A stretch of 64,000 bases of DNA from positions 1,299,221 through 1,363,220 of the forward strand of contig VFFE01007619.1 in NCBI GenBank assembly GCA_008921705.1. Direction: 5' to 3'. Position 1 is the first letter of the stretch, and the number at the start of each line of letters is the position of its first letter. A program made the translations under genes and the position numbers. This DNA is from Burhinus oedicnemus (taxonomy: Eukaryota; Chordata; Aves; Charadriiformes; Burhinidae). Shown here piece by piece: positions 47,723 through 59,611 of the stretch. The notes below the pieces were generated by a model that was not told the DNA's origin, made no database searches, and was given only the letters and a program-made list of their open reading frames with translations.

Positions 47723-50700
47723 GTAAGTTAGACTTTATTTCTTCTCAATATTTTTTTCCTCTTTCAGTGTACTTTATTTCTTTCTCTGGTTAGTTATCAA
47801 ACAATGGTACATCTGAACAATATTTTCTTGTTAGAAGTACAAAAATCTCTGTGAAGCCGATAATTTTTGTCAGTTATGAAAAACTCTGTCCCTCAAAATG
47901 TTGGTCTAAAGCTTCTGATGCTAAAAAGTGAAATCAGGCATTGAATCTTTAACCTGTTTGCGTCATAATGTGCGGTAGGAATGCAAAATGTGTTCAAAGT
48001 CACCTGGATTGTCAGACCCAAGTAACATCGATGCAAGTAAGAAAATGCTGAGGTTTTTTCATATACCTATGTCATGCTATGTTCTCTTTAAACATCATGT
48101 ATTGAATATTACTTTTATGACTTTTTAATGAAATTTGAAGAGGAGGAGAATAAATGGAGACAGGTACTGCCAGTAGCTTTTTAAAATGTGTACTTGATGC
48201 CTGATTTCTTTGATATTACTTTTCAATGCTGTGTTGATGGATGAAAAATATTTTTACTAATTTCTGCTTATCTCATCTTGCATTTTTTATGCTTCTGAAA
48301 ACACAGGTGAAAGAATAACCTAGGACATACTGTATCTGATGGTCTGCAAAATTAGATTTCTGAAACACTGCTTTTAATGTACAATAGATGAAAGCTCAAT
48401 GATGTCTCTTACGAATGTCTTATCTACTTTTGGCAACAGCATTAATAAAATTCAAGTCTCATAATTTAAACAAATTTTTTATCCTGTACTTCAAATCCTA
48501 TAAGATGTGCATATTACCCTTCGCAGGCTGTTTATCTGTTAGGCTGATTACAGGATCTCTACAAAGTTGTTAACATTAGGAAATGTTAATTACTGTTTAC
48601 CTTTTTTGAGTAGAATTAATTTATCTGTGTATTATTATGTTATCTTAAAACTATCTTCAACAAAACATGGACATTAACCAGTTGCCTAGGAAATCTGAAT
48701 GTGTTGGGTAGCTGGAACATGTGCAAAGCTATATGAAAGTATTCCAGCAGTGGTACCCTAGGTAACACCAAATGTGTCCTCCCTTTCTTGAAAAAGAGTG
48801 TATGTAAAGAACAAAGCGCTGCTTTTGTTGTTTATTTTTAAATATTTGTAAAGCCTACAAATAAAAAACGTTCTTGGAGAAACAAATATTTGACTAAATC
48901 ATACTAGCATAGTATGCAGAACCCCTAATGTCAAAAGATCAAAGAAAAACAATCTGATATGAAGTGTCCAAGAAATTAATGTGTTATTTGCTGAAATTAC
49001 TTTCCTGGCTCTGTGCCCTGGACTTTGCTTTTGTTCGAGAGAGGCTGGTTTGATTGACTCTTCTAAGCATTGGGATGTATGGGGAAATCAGGAGGAATGC
49101 ATCTGTGTAGGGAAAGTAGCTGCGCCTGTTCCCACAGCATGGTGCTTTTCTATCCGCAAGCTCTTGTAGCCAGTTTCTTCCTTGGAGGACCCACTCAGCT
49201 CTTGCAAATGGACATAGTAGAGTAGAACTGCAGCTGCCCTTTTTAAGTTGCCTGTTCATAGCCTGCATCTTGCTAGGAAGTGACCTTTTACAATAATTAA
49301 TTGTAGACCCCTGGTTTGAAGAGTTAATATTGCGTAAGAATTAATTTAATCATCCATGGGATTAAAACACTCATTAGAATTGATGCTAAATATTTCATAG
49401 AAGTATGTGCTTAATGTATTTAAGAATTTTCTAGCAATTCAATAAAGCTCGTGGCACTGCGTGTACTTTTGCTTATCTGCTGCCTGCAAGTATCCAACAT
49501 CTATGAATATCTTATTATTTACATGGACAAATATCAAATAGACATTTAATTTAGAAGTACTTTTGAAAAATGAACTCTGCCTGTGTCAGTTGGTGCATAA
49601 GAATTGTAAGCTTGCCTGAATGTAGCATAGTCCTTTGGAACTTGAGAATTCAACCCACAAGATGCATTGGTTGTGTCTCTTGAAAGCTGACCTGACCTTT
49701 GCATATGACACAGGAGCTCAACCCCCTTTTACATAGGGGCAGGGTGGATATCCTTCCCTAAAGTAAAATGTGTTGAGTACAGAGTGTTCTTACTTACCAT
49801 GTGGATAAATAATTGATAGATATATTTTTAGATATAATAAAAATATTGTCAAGAACATTTGTGAGACTCATCCTATTTTCCATCACGATGTGCTAGATGA
49901 GATGTGATTGCTGCTGGGAGCAGGACACAATCAGTTAGACAACAGATTAGGTATCTAGAACAAGCAAAAAGCCTCCCGAGTGTGAGTGGGTTTTGCCCCA
50001 TGAGAATATCTTCCCAAATCCTAAAATTGTTATTGTAAAACCTGATGCAGCAAACACTGTTATATAGTTTGCATTTCAAGAAATAACAGTATAACTGCAC
50101 AAGCCACTGGTGTCCTGCATAGCCCTCATGCATCTCTCGGAAGACTCTTCTAGCTGCTTTGTTCTAGCTAGAGAAAATCCTACTGCAGCAGGCTGGGTGA
50201 GGTTCATTAAATGGGGAAATACGTGTCCTTACATGTTAAAATTAGGTTATATTTCTACCCTGTTCTGCTTCTATGTTTTCCATATATGTCTGTTCCCTTT
50301 TCCAAAACACCTTCTCTCATGTTTATTTCCCCACCTCCTGCATGGGGCGCAACTTGTTCTGTTATCTCCCCTGTGGAGGGAAGGGGAGAAGGATGGAGCA
50401 GGGTATGAGAGAAGAAAGCTGGGCTGTGTCTGAAAGCCAACATCTCATCTGTGATGGTGGGTTTTCATCTCTGGTCACGCGTGGGCTGCTGCCTTGGCAT
50501 GGTGCCGTGAGAAATCTCATCCAAATGAGGTGCTCTAATTTTTCTGGAGATTATGGAGCTTTCAGACCTGCTTTCACAGTCTAAAATGCTGCTTTGTTCT
50601 TACAAGAATCTGACCCATGACTTCTGAGGTAATGAGGAATTCGGGCTTCTTACCTATTCTTAAATGAAGCAGGTGGGTCTGTTCTTGTACATGCAGTCTC

Positions 50701-53700
50701 TTCTAAGCCCTACTGATTTTGGCACGTCCTCCCTGTTCCTTCATCATACTTAGCCATTTCATTTTTTACTTCCCAACTTCTTGCTTCCCTATGTATTTCT
50801 CCTGCCCCAAAAAGATCACATGCTTCCAATTGATTTAACTTTCAGTGATCCCAAGCAATAAGCAAAGCACTGTAGTGCCTATGGATCCACTTTTGTTTGC
50901 ATTTCTATTAAATGTAATTATAGTTTTTAATTTCCTGGTACCTCATTGTTGGATAACTGCATCATCCTCATATTGGCTTTTACCCACAACCCAAAATTGA
51001 ATGTAAATTAAAAAGAAAACAAGCTTTTATTGTCTGGAAATTCACTTTAAATGAAGCAGATTGAAAAATTGTTATTTGATTACTTTGGCATTCATTGAGT
51101 CAATAAGCTCTAAGCTATTTATTGTGGTAAGTATAGATTTATTTTCCTTGTATGCTCAAGATCATTTCTGGCAACATAAAAGTTCATTATAATCCGTAAG
51201 TGAGTCACTCTGTCAGTATTTTAAATGCAGCTCTGACTTGGAGCAGACACTGTGCAAACTGGAGAGATAAAGGTATTCTGTATCTTTGTCAAAAAAATTT
51301 GGCAGTCTTTGTTAATACCAGCTACTGTAAACACTGCCCTATACCTTTTGTCAGGGAGTTTACAAATCTGGACAAGAGCAGGTTTGTTCAGTATGATTCT
51401 CAGAAAAGATAACCTAAGTGCCACTGAATCAACCAGTCATGTCTGTCCTCTTATCTTTGGTAATGTTTCTGAGAATGCTTTATTCTCCCTTCTCGGCATA
51501 CATTTTTTTCTTCCACTTCCTTGAGTCTATGGTGTTGCTCTTTTCACAGTAAGACCACAGCGCACCACAGTTCTGTCATGCATGTCTTTTGCTCTGTAAA
51601 ATCCCTGTCTACCAGGGCTGTGGTTTTTTTTTTTCTTCATTGTGGGTTTTGTCGTTTTTGTTTTTTTTTTTCAGAAGGTAAATTTGTTGCTTGCCTTCGG
51701 ATTGTGAGGTGGTACAACAAGGAAAGAAATAACTTTTCTGATACACTGTTATACCAGCAAAAAGAACCAAAGCTAGCCGGTGCTTGGTCTGCCAGCAGCG
51801 CAGAGAGAAAGGAGCAAGGCAACATCTCCTCCAGGAGAGTGAGAAGGAACCCTAAATGCTATCTGCAGTCTGTATGCACATGCATGCAGGGAAAAAAATG
51901 CTAGAACTTTGTTGTAGATACATAAGCAGCCTTTTAACTACTTGAAAGCTGGCAAAAACGTTGTATACGCATTACAGGAATAGGTGTCATTTGATGGCAG
52001 ATCAATTTGTTGTATTGTCCCATCTTTCCCTCTAACGTTTGAAGAAGTCTATTTCTGCAAAATGCACAAGGCAGAATTCTGTTAGTATCTACAAATTCAC
52101 TACTATCTCAAAAGTACCAAAAGCTGACTTTGAGAGGCTTCATACCTGATGCCCATTAGTTCTCTTTTTATGAGCTCAAAATCCACTGATGCATCAGGAA
52201 GGCTTGTGCCTTCCTCTGCATAGACTTCCTCTGATGCTGAGGTTACGGTGCTTTCCATGGCACTGATGAGGAGCTTTTTCTGCTAAAAAGCCAGGTGATT
52301 GCCTTCCCTGCCCCTGACTCCTCATTAAGCCCTGATAACATCCACACTGATTTTTTTGTTTAGGGTGCTGCACGGTTCTAGCAGAAGTGGTGGCACCAAG
52401 TGCACAGGTCTGGGCAGGCTGTGGGTCCAAGGCAGCTGGGTAAAGTTCTTAAAGAGCTTGGTTGGCAGAAGATGCATTGCAGCCTATTTTCATGGAATGA
52501 AGTCATAGCCATCCAAGGTTACGTGTGCACTCGTTTGAGCATGCCATCTTGTGCTGTTGTTGAATCCTGTGATTTATTCTAGTCAAAGGTGATGTTGGCT
52601 GCCATCTGCCAGCGTTCAACTGGGTGAACTGACCCTATGGCAGCAAATATGCTGAAATGACATCCTATTAAGAGATTTTTTTTTTTTTCTCTTTGCTAAC
52701 AATATATAAAATAATGATCTGCTATACCAGGCTCTGAAGGGTAGGCAGCATCAAAATGTTTTAAGCAGGCCACAAGCTGACCATCTTAATTGTTCATAGA
52801 GATGTGTGATCTGTAATAGTGCATCAGCAGGCAGCATAGTTGGCTGTGATTGCTGGGAGGTTATACTGCCCTCCTTGTTGTAGAGATGTATGCTATACAT
52901 CTAGATTCTTGATGGGGTTTTTTTCTGGTTACCAGCCTGCTTCTGCACTTAGAAACAACAGAGGTCAGCAGCTGCCTACAGCAGCTCTAGAGCCAGGCCA
53001 ATTTGGGAAGAGTAAGGAAGAGGTCCATGATTATTTTACCCTTCTCAAGGGTAGGTGACACTACAGATACTGCTGCAGTCATTGAAAAGCTATGCTCTAT
53101 TAAGAATAAAACTACTGGCCACAGTGCAAATAGTAAGTCTAACAACAGTCCTCAAAAAATGTCCAGTGTAAGTGTAATTCAAAACAGGACAAGTGAATGA
53201 CTTTTTTTTACTTTTCTTTTTTTACATTTTTTTTTTTTTTAAATTAAGCTAGGCAGAGGAAAAACTACTCTTGTCTGTGCAAGTGAAACCATTGCATGGG
53301 CTGTTTTGTGGTACTTTGCTGATGGGCTGGAAAAGCAAGTGTCTTGGCCTGTCTCCTTCTGGGTGACTGGCAGCTCCGGTTCCTTTTTCTTTAGGATAAA
53401 TCCCATCTAGGAGACTTATTTTCTTGTCCCTTTGTGGTACTCACTGCCTGGGCTGGCTGAAGGCATGATAGGTTTACTCGAAGGAACGGAGATTCAAGGT
53501 CTTACTCTAAAATGTCTGCCTGCGTTTTTAGGATAAAGCTGCTACATTAGGACTGGATTTGCCTAAGGAAAAGTACTCAGCAAATGGAAGTTAAAAATAA
53601 AAAAAACTGGCTATATTAGAAGATTATATAGTAACAAAGCTTGACTTACTGCTGAACCCTAGAGGAGAACACATCTGTGGTTTTGCTGCTGATCCTCTAA

Positions 53701-56700
53701 ATGTGCTTTATTAGTTGTTGTTTTCCTAGATTACGTGCTGTGTTTTGAAAGGTGTTGACAAGGAAATAAAGCTTTGACTTTTAAATAAGCCCCAAACCTA
53801 AAGCTCTTCCTGAAATGCTGAACATAGGTAATACTGATATGTGTCTGTATAAGCAGTGATCAAAAAAGTAAATGCTCAATTAATCACTCTCGGTTTCATA
53901 ATTTGTTTAGTGCTTTTCATGAATACTTCTTTTTTCTTTTGGTGGGGATTTTTTTTAAGGGCTCTGAAACTTTCAGTCATCCTTTAATGTCATAGTAATA
54001 ACAGAAAATTAATGAGAGTTTTGTTACCACAGTGGAATATAACCTTTTCTTAAAAATTAGATTAAAGATTTTAAACTGACAGAAAAATTATTGCTCAACT
54101 TCATACACAAGCCATAAATAAGTGTCCTTGAGTAATAAGGCTTGTACTGAAAGTCCAAGATTGAAAATCAGAAGGAAAAAAGGCAACAAATCTTTTATCT
54201 CAGCTGCTGTAGAGCACTATATTGCTCTTTGCTGTTATGCATATAGGTAATGTTAGGTGATCCGCTATAGTCCAAAATTGTATCTCATGAAGAGTATATA
54301 AAACTTTTGTTGGTTCCTGTGTTTACACCTCTTAGCCAAATAGTCTGTGTGAGTCAGTAGCCCAGAAATTTGTAAGACAAGACAGCTGTGTTGGGTATTA
54401 GTGCAGTGACAGAAATGTTACAGTTTTTCCACTGTAAATAAAATTAAGTGACACTCTGCCCAATTCTTTTTACTGTGATTATTAATGAGTTGCACAAGCT
54501 TGTAATAACTTAGTGGATATTCTTGATGATTTGATGGTGATCCGAGCCCTGCTTAAATGCTCAGCTCTCAATCTGATTTTGTTTAGCCATAGTAAAGGTC
54601 GCTAGAAGTGCATTTCATTTAGTGAAATAAAACACTCCAAAAATTTCAGCATAAGGTGAATGCTAAACTAGAGTAAAATGTGGTGAAAAAGAGGGAGTGG
54701 TGAGCAAGGAGAGTACTCTAGTGCCTGTTCTTGTCTCTGTGAGCTCCTTCTAGCTTGTTTCCCTCCTGTGCTTTCTCATTTTCTTTTGAGCAGAGGTCTT
54801 AGCCCTCATCTGTGGTGTTCCAAAACTGAACTGGAAATGGCAGTACTTGTTATGAAACCCTCTTGGTCATCCTGCTTAATGAAAACTTGACTTTGTTCTC
54901 AAAAGCTATTCAACATTTGTTTTGTATTTTAGAGGCTTATTCCACTGAAATACCGGATGTTTAATTTTGGGAAGTACATTGAATACTGGAAGGATGTACA
55001 TTTTTATGGAATCTGAGATCTGTGTGCACTGTGTTGAGGGCCTTAGGGGAGAAGGAGACTTATTAAACCTAGAAGAACTCACCAAGACTTTCCCAGCTCT
55101 GTTTATATTCTGTAAACAGTACTTTATCAGCACCAAATATAGTGTAATTTCCTGAGCTCAGTTTACTTTTATAGGCTTGTTTAGGTGCCCTCTGTCTTCG
55201 CTCAGCATGGGGTATAACAGGAGGATTAAATAATTTATCAGCATAACTGTAAGCAGTGGACAGCAGTAAACAATAATATTCTGATGGGGGTAGTAGGTCC
55301 CAGCCACTCTGAGCCTTGTAAACAGAAATGAAACAAAATGGCACGCAGGCAATCAAATTAGCCTGCATTAAAAACTTGGAATATTCTGCTTTTCTTCAGT
55401 GTCCCTGCTGATCCAGGCTTGACAGTGTGAAGTGGGGAGGAGGAGTTCCTCCTTGAATAGTTGCATAACTGAGACACAGAACGAGCATATGTTATGTTCA
55501 GCTAACTGTGGGAACTTAGATGTGCTTTATAAAATGTGTTAACGACAAGAATGTTGTAGCTTCCAAAGCACCAGGCTGCTGGCATCGCTTAGTGCTTAAT
55601 TGGAGGTTTATATAAAACCTCATTTTTTGAGTACTGAAACTTATGAATACAAAATAATGTGATAACCAAGACACACACTGTTGGTATTTGAGAGCACACA
55701 GAGTAACTAGTCTGACTTGTCTGTGTCATCTGTTCCAGTGTTAATGTATGTTGTTGTTGTATGTTTTTAGAATTACAACTTTCCATTTTGTATCTGTCTG
55801 AACTTCTTGGTGTTTTCAGTTCAATTTTGTACAGGCTTAAATTTGTTCCCGAAAGTGATCTGGAAGGGATTTTTTCTTTACAAATTGAGGTTATGCATAT
55901 TATTTTTATGAAGCAGAAAAACAACTTGAAAAGGCTAAAAAGAAATTCTGTTTTCATTAACCTTCAAAATATCAAGACTGTCAGCCCAGGTCTTCTGCGA
56001 TTATGCTGAAGGACTGAGATATGTACTGTTAACTCCTGAATCTTAAATTAAGCAGCATATGTGTTGAATCTTTAATAAATTCATCTTTTATCCAAAATGT
56101 TAGACACTGAAGTGAAGTGGGTGTTAGTAAAAACAAACAAAAGTGGAGTTTTGAGATTCTGGCTGAAAATCCCTTGCTCTCTGTTATTGCATCTCTTTCT
56201 GTTTGCTCCTGCAGCATTGCCTTCTCAGTTAGTCTTCAGTTGTAGCATGCCCTGGTTAAGCCAAGGCCCAACTTCTCAGTGTGAGAAAACTTGCAGGGTA
56301 AGGAGCTGGTGTCTAAAGGCAGCTGCTCTTCTCTCCACTCTGCCTTGCTTGGCATTGACTACTATTTGTCTTGGGAATGGAAATAATAGTCTCTAATCTG
56401 CTTTTGAAAGCTTGTGCAGTTTTCATAAGGAACTTGGTAGCAGTAAGGTAGACAGGTAGCCAGTAGCTGGCTCAGGAATATCACTCTCAGTTCGAGGACC
56501 CTTGCTTATGGCAGATGGTAATGTTTCTTCTCCGAGGACAGACCTTGTTATCTGTGAGGCTTGCTTTTAGCACTTGGCGGTTTTCTCCTTGTTGCAGTTT
56601 GAAACTGTGAGTAGTGTTGTGCCAACCATTGGACTGTTTGCTGTCAAGAAAACAAGGGTTAGGAACAGTCTAAGCTGGTTTTGGGGGTCAGGCTTACTGT

Positions 56701-59575
56701 TTTCCCTTAAAGAGCCATTAATTTTCTCTGTGGAGGTTACAGTGGTTTGTGCTGAGGTTTGTGCAGAGTCTGGGAGTTTTATCTTTGGGAAAGGTAAGCT
56801 CCATTTCCTCTGTAGTTTTTCTGATCTGCATACTGGTTTTGGAAATTGATATCTTCTGATATTTCTTCCCCAGTTGCTTTGGAACGTTATATGTGCATTC
56901 ATTTGTGAATAATGACATGGGTTTAACGAGCAGGTAGTCTAAGTCCAATAATGTGCCACCGCAGAGTTTTAGTAATCCAGGCTGCAAATGCCTGAATGTT
57001 GGCTTCATTTGCCTCTCACTGTTTACCTGAGATAGGAGCCTTTTGATGGAAGGAGGTGCTGAGGTTGCTGTCACATGTGTTAGTGGTTTGAGATTTTCAG
57101 GAATGAGATACACATAAGCTATTGTTTGAATGATACTTTAATAGGGAAATATCTTCTCTTTAATGTGAACTATTTATTACAGCAAATTAAAGCTCAGTGC
57201 AGAGGTCTGTTAACTTCTTGCTCTTTTTCCTCAGCCCCCTGCCCATGTCCCTCACTGGTGCTCCTGCTGTCCCTGCTGTGTGTTTACATACCCTTTCTTC
57301 TGGTTGTTTCCCCTTCTCATCGGCTTTGCCACGTGTTTTACTTCTGTTTTCTTTGCTAGCTTGGTTGTGTGTTACTCTTTCTCCTCTCCTTTTCCCTGGA
57401 AAAACACTCAGACTTCTGTCAATGCTGATCATTAGGCAATCTGTGGATTTTTGTTGTCATAAAAAAACGAGTCTGAGATGTTGATCCTGACCACAGGGCT
57501 ATCTAAACGCTGGCTGGTGGATCCTGGCAGGCTTCTGATACATCTGGGTACATCTTCATCTCGCCAGCGTGGCTGGCTCAGATGCATAGTCCGAGTGATA
57601 GATTGTCACAACTGCTACTGTGGACCAGAGAAGCAGCATTTGTCATGTTTCAGACGGTAGTCGTCTGGTGCTCGACTCCATGGACTTCAGTTTTTCTTGC
57701 TTGTTAAGTTGTGTGAACAAGAAAAAAGTTTTTAGTTGTTATTCCTGTAGGCAGGAGAGGAAAAACTCCTTTATACTCCATGGAAACTGCACGTATTCAG
57801 CATTATACCACTGTAATATGTGGTTCTTTCTAAATAAACCTGGTAAAAAATATCATTGAATTTGGTCCGTGCATGTACTTGGTGAAAGCTGCTTTGTTTA
57901 ATGACCAAAGCAAACAGACACTTGTTACTTTTTTTTCCTCTGACTGCTCCTGTAAGGGTCAGAAGGGAATGACCTACCTTTGAAGCTGGACTAGATAATA
58001 GAAGTGCCACTTAAAATTGAGCTATGGCTGTGCCACACCTGTGTGGGATAGCCTGGAGTCCAGGGACCCTGAAGTACTGAGGTGTATCTGAGGAACTGCA
58101 TTGCTTTGTAAACCTGTTATGTCTGAGAGGAAAGGAGCAACCTGGTCGTAGCTCCGATGCACCATTATTTCCCAGATAGGGAGAGAGGGTTAAACCCTGA
58201 TTTGCCTTTTGGTTTTTTTCTTGAGGTTGTTCACAACTGTGCCTACTTTTCTTTTTCCTGCCCACCTTTTTTCCCCCCCCATAGAACTGAAATGGCAACA
58301 GAGCCCCTCTGCAGTACATGCCCATAGGGACTAAACCCTTGGGAAGCCAAGTTACTCACCAGGACCTTGTATATTTACTGGTCTGGTGGTGACTTTTTAG
58401 GAGAAAGATATTTTTTTTCTGAACTGTTTTTTGCAATTTTAGTTAAAAGCAAGAACTAGTCCATTCTAACTTTGTGAGTCTTGTTAATGAGGGCAGGGAG
58501 AGGGATTTGTTGAATCCTCTGAGCTATCTCCCTCCTGCAAATGTGTGCCTGGCTGGTAGCTAGAGATGAGGCTGGTAGCCAGGACAGAAGGCTCTTGCTT
58601 GTTCTCTGCCTGCATGTGAAGGATTTGTTTATTGCCTGCTGCACTTACGCATCAACACGCCTGTAAACTTCACTTTTTAAAGCATTTTTTCCACACCATC
58701 TTCTAGAAATTCTGGTTCTGAAGCTTTTCTTGGAGTTGCAAGCTGTGTTAATGCTTCCAAGGTGCTTCGAGGGTTGTATGTAGTACTTTGTTGCCTCCAT
58801 CATACTGAGTATGACCTTGTGGTGACAACATAGATACTGATAAGTAATAACTTGGCTGTCTTACCAACTTGCAGTTTAGCTTTAGCATGAGTTTGTTGTC
58901 ACCTTTAATTTTAACACGGAGAGATATGCTTACTGTTGTAGAATTAACTTGTGACTATTTGCATCCTTAGGATGGTGAGGGAGAGAGGGTTTTCTACCAA
59001 TGTGTATATCTAGCTAACAACGCACTCTTCACTAAATGCTAGTTTACATGCACACAGAGTTTTTCACACTATTATTACTTGTGTGGTGCTTTTGCCACTG
59101 GTTTAATTTTGTTCTGGGAAGAGGGTAGAAGTGGAAACGTAGCAGCTTTTGCCACTTGGCTTGCACAGTTTAGCTGAGAATCAGATTCTGCTCTTAACGG
59201 GACTCTGGCTTCTGGGGCATTCTGTCTGTAATCCTGATAACACGTGTACTTGGAAATACAGTGTTTAACTGCTCCTGCTAAACAGTGTGTTGATAAATAT
59301 TTTGTCTACTTGTGTTGATAAATGCATGACTGCTTAATTATTCCCAGAGCTTATAGTGATCTTAATCTTCAGAATGTCTTATAAACAAACTGGACAGTGA
59401 AGATCAAGCCCCAAAATAAATTTAATACTGTATTTATAATGAAAAAAAACCTCTTAAATTTTCAAGCTCACAATCTATAAGGCATTTTAGATACCTGAAA
59501 AGTATGTTTGTGGTTTGTTTTTCTAAGCTTTCTTTTTCCATTTCTATTCTTTGCTGCCATTTGTGTTACACGCAG
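47723..59575 (+). other. UNC13B: UNC13B intron 7, AT-rich
   Basis: This is an 11,853-nt phase-1 intron with donor gtaagt and acceptor tttgtgttacacgcag. Several blocks (about 48480-49480, 50880-51140 and 53860-54130) are AT-rich, poor in recognisable repeats and contain TAATTA/ATTAAT-type core motifs, so they are candidates for conserved regulatory DNA. A nested acceptor-donor motif lies at 51655-51683. T-rich simple sequence occurs at 53201-53241. None of the short open frames resembles a protein, and there is no large exon of the kind that starts the brain-specific Munc13-2 isoform. Confidence 0.8.
53201..53241. repeat. T-rich low-complexity tract
   Basis: This is a 41-bp stretch of T with scattered C and A in intron 7. 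It looks like a polypyrimidine tract, but no convincing AG and exon follow it. Confidence 0.8.
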
Positions 59576-59611
59576 GCAACTGGAGTTATTTCGGATGGGG
59601 AGAGCAGCTGA
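59576..59611 (+). CDS. UNC13B: UNC13B exon 8 (36-nt microexon)
   Basis: This short exon follows gttacacgcag and ends CTGA|GTACGT. Joined to the T left by exon 7 it completes Cys175 and encodes NWSYFGWGEQL plus one base (residues about 175-186). UNC13A has a closely similar aromatic stretch directly after Cys-Cys (Ser-Trp-Asn-Gln-Phe-Gly-Trp-Gly-Asp-Gln), so position, phase and sequence all support the call. In the family the next codons lead into an Asn-Asp-Asp-Pro-Asp-Ser-Ala segment; the trailing A is compatible with an Asn codon. The exon is easy to miss because it is too short to stand out as an open frame. Both flanking introns are phase 1, so skipping it would remove 12 residues without a frameshift. 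Confidence 0.88.
   Translation, partial: ATGVISDGESS

Noticed and set aside
48402..48425. ATGTCTCTT as a possible alternative UNC13B start
   Set aside because: It continues Thr-Asn-Val, lies after exon 7 and has no appropriate donor.
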